Shown: one piece after another, positions 15,293-23,300 of the stretch | Position numbering within the stretch: position 1 is the stretch's first letter | Layout of the letters: every line of letters begins with the position of its first letter | Assembly: GCA_031317595.1 (NCBI GenBank) | Contig: JANCMB010000001.1 | Span: 2,917,610-2,981,609 of the forward strand | DNA length: 64,000 nucleotides | Source: Glutamicibacter sp. PS | GTDB lineage: Bacteria; Actinomycetota; Actinomycetes; Actinomycetales; Micrococcaceae | Direction: 5' to 3' | Made by a program: the position numbers and the translations under genes | Notes under the pieces: generated by a model | Database searches by the model: none | What the model was told of the DNA's origin: nothing | Seen by the model: the letters and a program-made list of their open reading frames with translations, nothing else

Positions 15293-15994
15293 ATGCAACA
15301 GCGAGCCCGCGTCACCATCGTCGAAGACGACCCCACCGTGCTGAAGGTCGTCGGCGATTACCTGCGGGCCCAAGACTTCGAGGTGCAACAGTGCGCCGAC
15401 GGGATCGCCGGTCGTGAGCTGTTGTCCAAGGACCTACCCGACGTATTAATTCTGGACCGGATGCTCCCCGGGCTCAGCGGCGACGAGCTCTGTGGCTTTG
15501 TGCGGCAGCGCGCACCACAACTACCGATCATCATGCTCACCGCCTTAGGGTCCGTGGACGAACGCATCGACGGGCTCGAGCGCGGGGCCGACGATTACCT
15601 TCCCAAACCCTTCGCCCTACGCGAGCTAAAGTTGCGTATCGACGCGCTGGTACGCCGGGCCCGTGGGCCGCAGCCCACGGCGACCCCTTTCAGCTTGGGC
15701 GCCTTCACGATCGACCCGGCCCGCCGCATCATCTGGCAGGAGGGTCGACAGATCGAACTGACCACCCGAGAATACGAGCTTTTCCTGTTTCTGCTGCGCA
15801 ACCCGGACCGGGTACTCACCCGTGAAGACATCTTGCGCGAAGTGTGGGGCTGGTCTTTCGGCGAAGCCTCAACGGTCACCGTGCACGTGCGGCGACTGCG
15901 CGAGAAAATTGAAACCGAACCCCATTTTCCACGCTACCTGCGCACCGAATGGGGCGTGGGCTACCGCTTCACCGTCGACGGGAACACACCATGA
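15293..15994 (+). CDS. Two-component response regulator (OmpR/PhoB type)
   Basis: A 233-residue regulator. The receiver domain has the acidic pair EDD (11-13), phospho-acceptor Asp55 in LILDRMLPG, switch Thr83 and Lys105 in DDYLPKPFALRELKLR. The C-terminal winged helix (from about residue 135) shows IELTTREYELFLFLLRNPDRVLTREDIL and the recognition helix VTVHVRRLREKIE. It binds DNA after phosphorylation by the kinase encoded next, with which its stop overlaps by four bases. The divergent DM13-doxX operon 156 bases away is the obvious target. Confidence 0.9.
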   Translation: MQQRARVTIVEDDPTVLKVVGDYLRAQDFEVQQCADGIAGRELLSKDLPDVLILDRMLPGLSGDELCGFVRQRAPQLPIIMLTALGSVDERIDGLERGADDYLPKPFALRELKLRIDALVRRARGPQPTATPFSLGAFTIDPARRIIWQEGRQIELTTREYELFLFLLRNPDRVLTREDILREVWGWSFGEASTVTVHVRRLREKIETEPHFPRYLRTEWGVGYRFTVDGNTP

Positions 15995-17148
15995 TGCTCA
16001 GCGGCACGGACCTGTGGATTATCCTCGGCACCTCGGCCGGATGCACCCTGCTGATCATGCTGCTCACCGCCGGGCTGCTGCGGCTGGCCGCGGCGCGCAC
16101 CATCGTCGTGCAGTGGCTGATCCTGGTCGCCGGAGCCATTCTCGCCATCGTCGCCGCCACCGTGGCCATTGCCGCCGAAATGTACTTCTCCGGCCACGAC
16201 CTTCAGGTGTTGCTGGCCGTGATCGGTATTTCGGCGCCCCTGTCCTTGGGCGCGGCCATCATCACCGGCCGGTTGGCTAGCAGTTCGCTGCGCGAAATGC
16301 GCGCCTCCGCCCAGCGCATCGGTGCCGGAGACGTGGTCACCGCCCGTCCCGCCGGTTCCAAGGAACTGACCGAACTCTCCGAACAGTTGGCTGACACCTC
16401 CGCACAGCTCGCCGAGGCACGCGCGCAACTCGAACAACTCGACGCCGCCCGCCGACAGTTTTTCGCCTGGATCTCGCACGACCTGCGCACCCCGCTGACC
16501 GGTGCCCGGATGCTGTGCGAAGCGCTGGAAGAAGACCTCGTCGACGACCGCCCGCAGGCACTGCGCAGCATCCGGTTCAAGGTCGACACCATGTCGCGGC
16601 TGGTCGATGATCTCTTTGAGCTCTCCCGCTTGCAAAGCGGAGCCCTGCGCTTACACCGCGAGCATGTGGCCCTGATCGATGTGGTTTCCGAGGCCGCAGC
16701 CAATGTGGCCCGGCAGGCCGAGGCACGCGGCGTGCGCATCGAACACCGCCGGCTCGAAGACAAACTGCTGTGGGCGGACCCGCATGAGCTGTCCCGAGTG
16801 ATGACCAACCTGCTGGGTAACAGCGTGCGCCATGCCCCGGCCGGCACGGCGGTGGTGGTCTCGGCCGAACGCAATAGCACCGGACATCTGCTGGTCACCG
16901 TGCTCGATCAGGGACCGGGGGTGGACACCGAGGATCTGGGGCATATGTTCGAGGTCGGGTGGCGGGCCGGCAATGCCCGCACCCCGGGGCCCGATGAGCA
17001 GGACGCCCAGGCGCCGGGCACCGGGGCCGGACTTGGGTTGGCCATTGTGCGCGGCATCGTGGAGGCCCACGGCGGCACCGTGGCCGCGGCTCGTGGGGCC
17101 ACCGGCTTTGAAATGAATATCAGCCTGCCGGCGGATAATCCGCGCTAA
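15991..17148 (+). CDS. Sensor histidine kinase
   Basis: A 385-residue membrane kinase. Two transmembrane helices (about 8-33 and 39-62) are followed by a third hydrophobic segment near 71-95, leaving almost no extracytoplasmic loop, so it probably senses within the membrane or through a partner. A HAMP-like region (100-145) leads to the dimerisation helix with His163 in FFAWISHDLRTPLTGARM. The ATPase domain shows the N box NLLGNSVRHAP, the G1 box DQGPGVD and the G2 region GTGAGLGLAIVRGIVEAHGG. It starts at ATG 15991, overlapping the response-regulator stop. The likely output is control of the DoxX/DM13 pair. Confidence 0.88.
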   Translation: MMLSGTDLWIILGTSAGCTLLIMLLTAGLLRLAAARTIVVQWLILVAGAILAIVAATVAIAAEMYFSGHDLQVLLAVIGISAPLSLGAAIITGRLASSSLREMRASAQRIGAGDVVTARPAGSKELTELSEQLADTSAQLAEARAQLEQLDAARRQFFAWISHDLRTPLTGARMLCEALEEDLVDDRPQALRSIRFKVDTMSRLVDDLFELSRLQSGALRLHREHVALIDVVSEAAANVARQAEARGVRIEHRRLEDKLLWADPHELSRVMTNLLGNSVRHAPAGTAVVVSAERNSTGHLLVTVLDQGPGVDTEDLGHMFEVGWRAGNARTPGPDEQDAQAPGTGAGLGLAIVRGIVEAHGGTVAAARGATGFEMNISLPADNPR

Positions 17149-17204
17149 GCGTTCTGCCGCACGACACAGGGAGTTTGGAGCTGTACCACTGTAGGCAGGA
17201 ATTC

Positions 17205-17366
17205 TCAGCGACCAAAAATGCGTGCGAACAGTCCCCGTGACGGCTCGGCATCGTGCCCTGGGCAGCGATCCTTAACCGGAACGCCACGCATCACCGAATC
17301 GACATGTTGGCCGCATCCAGCCCACGTAGTCTTCTGGCAAACTTTGCATTGAACCTGACGGCACAT
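17205..17366 (-). CDS. Small zinc-ribbon-like protein (53 aa)
   Basis: This gene is too short for most ORF callers. A near-perfect GAAAGGAGG lies six bases before the ATG at 17364-17366, and the frame runs 53 codons. The protein begins MCRQVQCKVCQKTTWAGCGQ and has Cys7-x2-Cys10, Cys18, His21, Cys35 and His38, a compact metal-binding pattern, with a basic Phe/Arg tail. I recall short actinobacterial proteins with the same CKxCxKxTWxGCGxH core, annotated as hypothetical. It lies 30 bases downstream of the CstR-like repressor gene and may be the last gene of the persulfide operon, or have its own signal. A metal or thiol-handling role is inference. Confidence 0.75.
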   Translation of the reverse strand: MCRQVQCKVCQKTTWAGCGQHVDSVMRGVPVKDRCPGHDAEPSRGLFARIFGR

Positions 17367-17396
17367 GGGTGCCTCCTTTCGGGCCGTAGCCTTGAT

Positions 17397-17675
17397 CTAG
17401 GACAACGAGAGGAAGAGCTTTTCGAGCTCTTCGACCGTCAATCCGTCTTCTTCTTCAGCGATTTTCTGGGGGTCTGCGATGCAATGCTGCATTGCAGATG
17501 AAATGATGGCGAACCCGGCACGGTCGAGGGCCGTAGACACCGCCGCCAATTGGGTCACGATCTCACGGCAGGACCCATCGGTTTCCACCGCGTTAATCAC
17601 CGCATCGAGCTGACCCCGGGCCCGCTTAAGCCGATTAACTATGCGCTTCTGAGTCGCCTCGTCCGCATTACGCAT
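17397..17675 (-). CDS. cstR: CsoR-family persulfide-responsive repressor (CstR-like)
   Basis: A 92-residue all-helical DUF156 regulator. Copper sensors of the family use Cys36-His61-Cys65; here Cys36 (DGSCREIV) and Cys65 (AMQHC) are kept but position 61 is Ala, so the Cu(I) site is incomplete. That two-cysteine pattern is the one used by CstR to sense persulfides through di- and tri-sulfide crosslinks. AAGGAG precedes the ATG, which lies inside the end of the thioredoxin gene (eight-base overlap). Every upstream gene in the operon handles reactive sulfur, and two CsoR-type operators lie before the first gene, so negative autoregulation is clear in outline. Confidence 0.85.
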   Translation of the reverse strand: MRNADEATQKRIVNRLKRARGQLDAVINAVETDGSCREIVTQLAAVSTALDRAGFAIISSAMQHCIADPQKIAEEEDGLTVEELEKLFLSLS

Positions 17676-18090
17676 CCGTATTCTCCTTCGTCAAGGGATG
17701 AAGTTTCGTGTGCCGCCTTGGGGCAGAGCTCCTGTGCTGCGCACGGAGCTCGGCTCTCACCCGTGTGATGTCGAGGTTCGTGAGTTCGACGATCAGGTCC
17801 TCGAGGGTTCTGTGACTCTGTGGGCCCGCTGTGGAATGTACAAGTATCCCATCCTTGAAGGCCTTAAGCGTCGGCAGCATTCTAATCTTGGCGGCCTTGG
17901 CGAGATCCCGTTCAGTATCGACATTGACCTTCGCGAAGAGGAGCTGCGGGTGCGCGGTGGCCGCCGCCTCAAACACCGGAGCGAAGCGCCGACAGGGCGC
18001 ACACCACGGGGCCCAGAAATCCACCAGCACCATGCTCGTGCGACGAATAACCGGAGCAAAATTGGTGGCCGACAGGTGAACCGACTTCAT
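17668..18090 (-). CDS. Thioredoxin-fold protein
   Basis: A 140-residue cytoplasmic protein. The thioredoxin active site WCAPC carries Cys30 and Cys33 in VLVDFWAPWCAPCRRFAPVF, and the cis-proline loop is IRMLPTLKAFKDG near residue 72. A basic C-terminal extension of about 30 residues (RAQHRSSAPRRHTKLH) is unusual and could mark localisation or be tolerated read-through into the overlapping cstR start. In this operon it probably reduces protein or low-molecular-weight persulfides. Initiation is at ATG 18088-18090, 15 bases after the TauE gene. Confidence 0.85.
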   Translation of the reverse strand: MKSVHLSATNFAPVIRRTSMVLVDFWAPWCAPCRRFAPVFEAAATAHPQLLFAKVNVDTERDLAKAAKIRMLPTLKAFKDGILVHSTAGPQSHRTLEDLIVELTNLDITRVRAELRAQHRSSAPRRHTKLHPLTKENTDA

Positions 18091-18105
18091 GAAGCCGCCC
18101 CGCTT

Positions 18106-19002
18106 TCACTGACCCAATTTGGGCGACAGTCGGTGGCCCCGTTGCCGCCAAGGACAACCTATGGTCGAACGCGAGAGCTTCGCGCAGATTAGTTGGACGA
18201 CGAGGCCCAACACGATAAGGACCGCTCCAACCGCTCCAAAGGGGTACGGAACTTCTTGCACCAGCACCAGCGCTGCAACGCTCAGGACGAAATAACCAAA
18301 GCCACGGCGTAGCTTCACGGACGCAATCCGGTTGACAAGGCGAGCGCCTAACAAGGACCCGATGACGGCGGCGATGCTCACCGGAGCGATAACGCCCCAG
18401 GGCACGGTCAATGAACCTATATAACCGGAGAACCCGGCGAGTGCGTTCATGAAAATCACCAATAACGACGTCCCCACCGCGCTGGATAGGGGTAACCGGC
18501 TCAGCAAGGTCAGCGCGGGCACTAACAAGAACCCACCGCCGGCACCCACGAGCCCCGACAAAAATCCAACGAGGAGTCCGGCGACCACGGACCACCACAC
18601 CGATCGTTCACGACGAAACTGGTCGGTGGCTACCCTCCGCCCTTTCAGCATCGCCGTTCCGGCCGCGAGCATCATCGCGGCAAAACCAACCATGAGTATG
18701 GTCGCCGGGACGGCGCCCCCAGCAAGTCCGCCCGCGAAGGCGCCGGCAACACCGGAACCGCCGAAAATGGCTCCTATCCCCCATCGGACGTTGCCCTGCC
18801 GTGTGTGCGCCGGCAAGGTCGACAGCGAAGTCACTCCGATCACCACGAGCGAGGCGGCCATAGCCTCTCGTGCCGGCATCCCCGCCACATACGTCAAGAT
18901 CGGTACCAACAGGATCGAGCCGCCACCGCTAAGTAGCCCCAAGGAGATGCCCACAAGACCAGCCAAACCGATGGTGAGTGTGACAATCGCAGCGCTATCC
19001 AC
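18106..19002 (-). CDS. TauE/SafE-family sulfur-compound exporter
   Basis: A 298-residue membrane protein with about eight helices in two similar halves. GLAGLVGISLGLLSGGGSILLVPILTYVAG (residues 12-41) and GLLVGFLSGLVGAGGGFLLVPAL (near 138-160) are the paired TauE/SafE signatures. The family exports sulfite, sulfoacetate or thiosulfate. In CstR operons TauE removes sulfite or thiosulfate produced by persulfide oxidation. It starts at GTG 19000-19002, three bases after the rhodanese stop, so translation is coupled. The C-terminal 25 residues are hydrophilic and basic. Confidence 0.85.
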   Translation of the reverse strand: MDSAAIVTLTIGLAGLVGISLGLLSGGGSILLVPILTYVAGMPAREAMAASLVVIGVTSLSTLPAHTRQGNVRWGIGAIFGGSGVAGAFAGGLAGGAVPATILMVGFAAMMLAAGTAMLKGRRVATDQFRRERSVWWSVVAGLLVGFLSGLVGAGGGFLLVPALTLLSRLPLSSAVGTSLLVIFMNALAGFSGYIGSLTVPWGVIAPVSIAAVIGSLLGARLVNRIASVKLRRGFGYFVLSVAALVLVQEVPYPFGAVGAVLIVLGLVVQLICAKLSRSTIGCPWRQRGHRLSPKLGQ

Positions 19003-19005
19003 GGC

Positions 19006-19608
19006 TCACCGTCCGGCCTCGGTGAGTTTATTCCCGGCGTCGGGTATGTCGGCGAAGGAATCTGCTGGCGTCGATGTCCTATTCCACGGCATGCGCGCTA
19101 ACCCACCAATCATCGGGCAGCTATCAGTGAGTGCCGATACGGCCAAGCCGGTCCCGGCCGCTGCGGCGATCAGCACTAGGCTACGGTGCGCATAGCGCCG
19201 CCCGAGTAACCCCAGCAAGACCATGCTCCCAGCGGTCAATCTCATCTGTCGGTCCAAGGTCCATCGTCGGGTGCCGTAGGACAGGGTGCCACCGCATTCT
19301 TCATAGGAGGCGATGCCACCAGCAAGCACCGCACACCGGTCGATACCCTGCGCAAGAAGCCGCCGATGTGCCTGTGCTGCACGGTTCCCGGATTGACAGA
19401 TCAACATGATGCGTTGTTCCGTGGCCGACGGAAATTCCAACGCCTCCGCGTTAAGCCGATCTAGCGGAATGTTCCGCGAACCTGGAATATGCATGGATGC
19501 AAATTCTCCCGGGGTTCGCACGTCAAGTAGCAAACCAACAGGTGCTCCCTCGTCCATCGCGGACCTCAGTGTTTCCGCTGCCACAGCGGCCGTCGAGGTA
19601 GTTATCAC
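19006..19608 (-). CDS. Membrane-anchored rhodanese with DUF2892 (YgaP-like)
   Basis: A 200-residue protein. Residues about 10-105 are a rhodanese domain with LLLDVRTPGEFASMHIPGS and catalytic Cys71 in LICQSGNRAAQ. Residues about 115-180 form a DUF2892 hairpin of two transmembrane helices (MRLTAGSMVLLGLLG and SLVLIAAAAGTGLAVSALT), the architecture of E. coli YgaP, a membrane sulfurtransferase. I place the start at GTG 19606-19608, with GGAAG upstream; ATG 19662, overlapping the previous gene, is the alternative. It transfers sulfane sulfur between thiols, thiosulfate and cyanide-like acceptors at the membrane. Confidence 0.8.
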   Translation of the reverse strand: MITTSTAAVAAETLRSAMDEGAPVGLLLDVRTPGEFASMHIPGSRNIPLDRLNAEALEFPSATEQRIMLICQSGNRAAQAHRRLLAQGIDRCAVLAGGIASYEECGGTLSYGTRRWTLDRQMRLTAGSMVLLGLLGRRYAHRSLVLIAAAAGTGLAVSALTDSCPMIGGLARMPWNRTSTPADSFADIPDAGNKLTEAGR

Positions 19609-19642
19609 GACATCTCGCTTCCGTTGAGAATTTTCACGACGA

Positions 19643-21040
19643 TTAGGCCTTGGCAGTTGCATTGTCGCGGCACCAAGCCGCATAGCTTCCATCGAGTTGC
19701 ACCACCCGGTAACCCGCTTGGCGTAGCACGCTGGAAGCCACGGAGTTCCTCATACCCGATTGGCAATAGGTGACGATGGTCCCCTCACGTGGCAGATCGG
19801 AGAGCTGCGCCAACAGACGACCGGCCGATAGCTGCCGAGCCCCCGGGATATGCCCACGCGCGTATTCACCCTTGGTGCGCACATCGAGTAACAAGGAGTA
19901 CTGGCTCTCGGCCAGTTGTGCCGGCCGCACCGTATTAGGCACGTATTCCGGGAGTTGGGCGAGGCTCGTGATAAAACCGGTCGCCGTATCAATGCCCACC
20001 CGGATCAGATGATCACGCATTTCTTCGGCGCTGGGTGCATCGGCGGCGAGTACGATTAGTTCGCGTTGGTCATATTCCGGATCAATGGCCCACGCTGCAA
20101 AGTTTGCCATTCTCGATGGACCGGGGATCGCCAGCGCTCCGGACACGGTGGCTCGCGAGACCAATTGGTGCTCTCGTGTATCAATCACAACGGCAGCCGA
20201 GCGCGCCGTGCGCTCCAACACCTCGCTGGAGGTGAGCTCCCGCATGGGTGGCTGCGGACCCAAGATCTGTGCGCCTTCGCGGTTCTGTCGCTTCATCCTG
20301 GCGAAATACGCATGAGCTTCCGGTTGACCCTCGAGGAGCTCCGAGCTGAAACCTTCGATATCGTCATTTCGCAGATAGCTCCCCCACCAGGCGTTATTGC
20401 GCTCATATCCCACGGTACTCGAGGGAACCGCGCCCAGCGCCTTACCGCAGGCACTGCCTGAACCGTGACCTGGAAAGATTTGTACATGATCGTCCAACTC
20501 CAGCAGGACGTCCTTCAATGAGGCGAATAACTGTCGTGCGCCCACGTATCGGGTATCCACACCTCCGGCTGCCTCGTCCAAAAGATCCGGGCGCCCCAGA
20601 TCTCCCGCGAAAACGAAATCGCCAGATAGTAAATAGCCGGGCCGATCGCTAAAGGCTCCGTCGGTGACCAAGAATGACAGGTGTTCTGGGGTGTGCCCCG
20701 GGGTATGACGCGCCTCGATGCGAATGTTGCCTAGTTCGATGATGTCCCGATCTTTAAGGCGTTGCGCGTCAAAACTGTACTGCCAGTCGTCACCCCCTTC
20801 GGCCGAAACGTAGATTTGCGCACCGGTCGCTGCGGCTAGCTCACGAGTGCCCGACAGATAGTCGGCGTGGATGTGAGTTTCCGTGACCGCCACAATACGC
20901 ATCGAGTGCTTAGCGGCCAACGTCAAGTAATCGGCAATGTCGCGACGTGGATCAACCACAATGGCTTCACCGCGCACTTGGCAGCCGATGAGGTAACTAG
21001 CCTGCGCAAGATCTTCATCGTAGAAGCGTTCCAGCAACAT
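19643..21040 (-). CDS. cstB: Persulfide dioxygenase-rhodanese fusion (CstB-like)
   Basis: A 465-residue protein of three domains. The metallo-beta-lactamase part has THIHADYLSG (His56, His58, Asp60), TPGHTPEH (His116), SGDFVFAGDLGRPD (Asp141) and FPGHGSGSACG, the Fe(II) site of ETHE1-type persulfide dioxygenases. A central rhodanese fold (about 265-350) has no catalytic Cys (LIVLAADAPS), so it is a pseudorhodanese. The C-terminal rhodanese has Cys426 in VTYCQSGMRN. MBL-pseudorhodanese-rhodanese is the domain order of Staphylococcus CstB, which turns persulfide plus sulfite into thiosulfate. AAAGGA precedes the ATG at 21038-21040; the frame upstream overlaps the operators. It is the first gene of the operon. 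Confidence 0.88.
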   Translation of the reverse strand: MLLERFYDEDLAQASYLIGCQVRGEAIVVDPRRDIADYLTLAAKHSMRIVAVTETHIHADYLSGTRELAAATGAQIYVSAEGGDDWQYSFDAQRLKDRDIIELGNIRIEARHTPGHTPEHLSFLVTDGAFSDRPGYLLSGDFVFAGDLGRPDLLDEAAGGVDTRYVGARQLFASLKDVLLELDDHVQIFPGHGSGSACGKALGAVPSSTVGYERNNAWWGSYLRNDDIEGFSSELLEGQPEAHAYFARMKRQNREGAQILGPQPPMRELTSSEVLERTARSAAVVIDTREHQLVSRATVSGALAIPGPSRMANFAAWAIDPEYDQRELIVLAADAPSAEEMRDHLIRVGIDTATGFITSLAQLPEYVPNTVRPAQLAESQYSLLLDVRTKGEYARGHIPGARQLSAGRLLAQLSDLPREGTIVTYCQSGMRNSVASSVLRQAGYRVVQLDGSYAAWCRDNATAKA

Positions 21041-21079
21041 GTGAGCGTCCTTTCTAGGTGACCTTCCAAGACCATATCT

Positions 21080-21117
21080 ATACCCTGGGGGGTATGTCAA
21101 AATACGGGTGGGGGTAT
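21080..21117. promoter_or_regulatory. Tandem CsoR/CstR-type operators
   Basis: ATACCCTGGGGGGTAT (21080-21095) and ATACGGGTGGGGGTAT (21102-21117) are GC-tract palindromes flanked by ATA/TAT, the form bound by CsoR-family tetramers. Their starts are 22 bases apart, about two helical turns, so two tetramers could bind the same face. They lie 40-77 bases upstream of the cstB-like ATG, where the promoter must be. Confidence 0.8.
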
Positions 21118-21196
21118 ACAAAAGAGTGGCTCGCTGCTGCCGCAGAGAATCAGGAGATTACCTCAGCTCAGACCGCTCCCCTAGGAACGCGCACAC

Positions 21197-21994
21197 TCAG
21201 TCCCACAGCGCATGCGGGAACTCCGCTTCGATCTCGGCGGTAACAACCGAATGGAACATGGGGTCGTAGTCCGAGGGCTCGCACAACTCCACGAGGACAA
21301 TGCTGGCCAGATCCTCAATCAGGGATTGTTCGTCGACCGCTCGTGATTCCAATAGCTCATCGAGGAAGCAGGCAACCACACGGCCGAAAGGCTCACGGTA
21401 AATCAGTACCTGTCGTCCGTCGAGCGCATCACGAAGGGCCACAAAACCTGCTTGCTGCAGGTGATCCGGTGACACCCGCGCGAATGCCTCGCGCAGGTGC
21501 TCTTCACTCACGCGTGGTGCGCGGTAGGCCACGCTCGACTCGGATGGAGGGGCTTCGGAACCGCCGGAAGCCTCGTACCGCGCCACCGATGGCTCCCCGG
21601 TGGCACACCCGAAACTGTCCAGCTCATCGTGGGCAATGACGCGGCCAACCCCCATCGGTGTGTAGGAGCCGTGATAGCAAAATGTTCCGGCTTCGTCAGG
21701 CGGGTCCTGTCGCGTCGGGTCGGCCCCGGCCAGGCGCACCAATGAGACCGAAGTTGAGCCCGCTTCGTTGCCTGCTGCTGCGTCGGCCACCACGACGAAC
21801 ACTTCGTACTCCCCTCCCGCTGCGCGCAGTCGGGCCCACCGCAACACCTCAGCAACGTCGGACGCTTGCCGGATCTGAAAGATCTGCAGAGTCCATGCAT
21901 CGGTTCCCGAGTCGGCGTTCCACAAGTGAACCCGATAGCTCGGGTCCTCGAATACCTCGGAAGGCGCCAACGGTTCGGAGACTCGAATGATCAT
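21197..21994 (-). CDS. Conserved hypothetical protein (265 aa)
   Basis: A soluble acidic protein without signal peptide or membrane segment that I do not recognise. Visible pieces are an N-terminal YRVHLWNADSGTDAWTLQIF, a central CYHGSYTPMGVGRVIAHDEL with a Cys and His, and a C-terminal block rich in Asp/Glu (DEQSLIEDLASIVLVELCEP). The frame begins 13 codons earlier but the ATG at 21992-21994 gives the better start, though its ribosome-binding site is weak. It is codirectional with the MFS gene 10 bases upstream and may be cotranscribed with it. Confidence 0.55.
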   Translation of the reverse strand: MIIRVSEPLAPSEVFEDPSYRVHLWNADSGTDAWTLQIFQIRQASDVAEVLRWARLRAAGGEYEVFVVVADAAAGNEAGSTSVSLVRLAGADPTRQDPPDEAGTFCYHGSYTPMGVGRVIAHDELDSFGCATGEPSVARYEASGGSEAPPSESSVAYRAPRVSEEHLREAFARVSPDHLQQAGFVALRDALDGRQVLIYREPFGRVVACFLDELLESRAVDEQSLIEDLASIVLVELCEPSDYDPMFHSVVTAEIEAEFPHALWD

Positions 21995-22004
21995 GCCGCT
22001 CAGC

Positions 22005-23234
22005 TTACTCGGCCACAGAACGCGGCGAGCCATGAATGCGTCGCGGCAAAACCGGGGAACACAGCAACAACACCAGTCCCACCAACGGCACCACCAACAG
22101 CGCCACCCGCAAACCCCAGGACTCGGCGACCAGACCCACCAGCGGCGGGGCGCCCAGAAAGCCCAGACGCATCAGCCACGAGACCACGTTCAGGCCGGTG
22201 CCCGGTCTGAGCCCCGGCATCGTATCGGCCTGCGCCATCGCCGCCGGCACCGTGGTGGCCACCCCGAACCCGGCAGCCGCAAAACCCAGGATGCTCCCGG
22301 CGATGCTGGGCCACGCCAGTGCCGTACCCATACCCAAAACCACCAGTAGGGCACCGAATTGCACCACGGCACGCTGACCCCAACGATTAACCATCCCATC
22401 GCCAAGTAGCCGCCCCACGAACTGGGCGCCAACCAGGGCAATAAATCCGCTGGCCGCAACCGGACCCGGGGCATCCAACGACTGCCCCAAATACAGCGCC
22501 GCCCACGAATTTCCGGCGTCCTCCACGACGATTCCGGACACCGCAATGAGCACCAGCGCGGCCATCACCAGGAGGAGTCGGGAACGCCGCGGCGCCGCCA
22601 CGACATCACCGGGCCGCTGCGATTCCGTCTCTTCCGGCACCCCGCGGGTGACCGCCACCGGTAAACAAAAACGCCAAGCCGTCAACGACACCACCGAGAA
22701 AAGCAACGCCGAAATCCCCAGGTGCAGGCCCAGCGGCAACCGCAAGGCCAACGCCCCGGCCGCCATTAGGCCACCGAGCACCGCACCGACCGACCAGAGA
22801 GCATGGAAAGAGTTCAAAATCGATCGCCCATAGCGCCGTTGCACCGCCAGCCCATGGGAGTTCTGCCCGACGTCGGTGATCGCATCCATGGCCCCGCCAC
22901 AGAGCAGGGCCAACGCCACCAGGTTCACCCCGGGCGCGGTGCCGGCGGCCAACACGGACAACGCGGTGAGCAAGGTACCGATCACCGCCACGGGCGCCGA
23001 CCCCCAGCGTCGAATAAGCGCCGCCGCGGCCAGCCCCGCCACGATCGCACCTAACGGCCACGCCATGACGAGCAGACCATAGCTGGCCTCACCAAGCCCC
23101 AGTGAAGCCTTTAATTCCGGTAACCGTGGCACGAGGTTCGCGAAAATCGCCCCGTTGGTTAAAAACAGGGCGGCAACGGCCGCGCGGGCGCGGCGCAGCT
23201 CGCGGTCAGGCTGGGAAAGTAGGGTGTTGCTCAC
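22005..23234 (-). CDS. MFS transporter
   Basis: A 409-residue membrane protein with about twelve helices. The first half has RLPELKASLGLGEASYGLLVMAWPLGAIVAGLAAAALIRRWG, the typical helix 1-2 start and loop of YbjJ/FucP-like carriers, and the middle loop (about 195-215) is hydrophilic. FIALVGAQFVGRLLGDGMVNRWGQRAVV in the second half repeats the MFS loop motif. Substrate unknown; sugars or drugs are usual. Translation starts at GTG 23232-23234 with only a weak upstream signal. It is divergent from the FAD oxidoreductase gene. Confidence 0.75.
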   Translation of the reverse strand: MSNTLLSQPDRELRRARAAVAALFLTNGAIFANLVPRLPELKASLGLGEASYGLLVMAWPLGAIVAGLAAAALIRRWGSAPVAVIGTLLTALSVLAAGTAPGVNLVALALLCGGAMDAITDVGQNSHGLAVQRRYGRSILNSFHALWSVGAVLGGLMAAGALALRLPLGLHLGISALLFSVVSLTAWRFCLPVAVTRGVPEETESQRPGDVVAAPRRSRLLLVMAALVLIAVSGIVVEDAGNSWAALYLGQSLDAPGPVAASGFIALVGAQFVGRLLGDGMVNRWGQRAVVQFGALLVVLGMGTALAWPSIAGSILGFAAAGFGVATTVPAAMAQADTMPGLRPGTGLNVVSWLMRLGFLGAPPLVGLVAESWGLRVALLVVPLVGLVLLLCSPVLPRRIHGSPRSVAE

Positions 23235-23300
23235 CGCACCAGTCTATGGATCGATCCGCGTTAGACTCGGAGAAACTCCCACAACGATTCAGGAGCGTTT

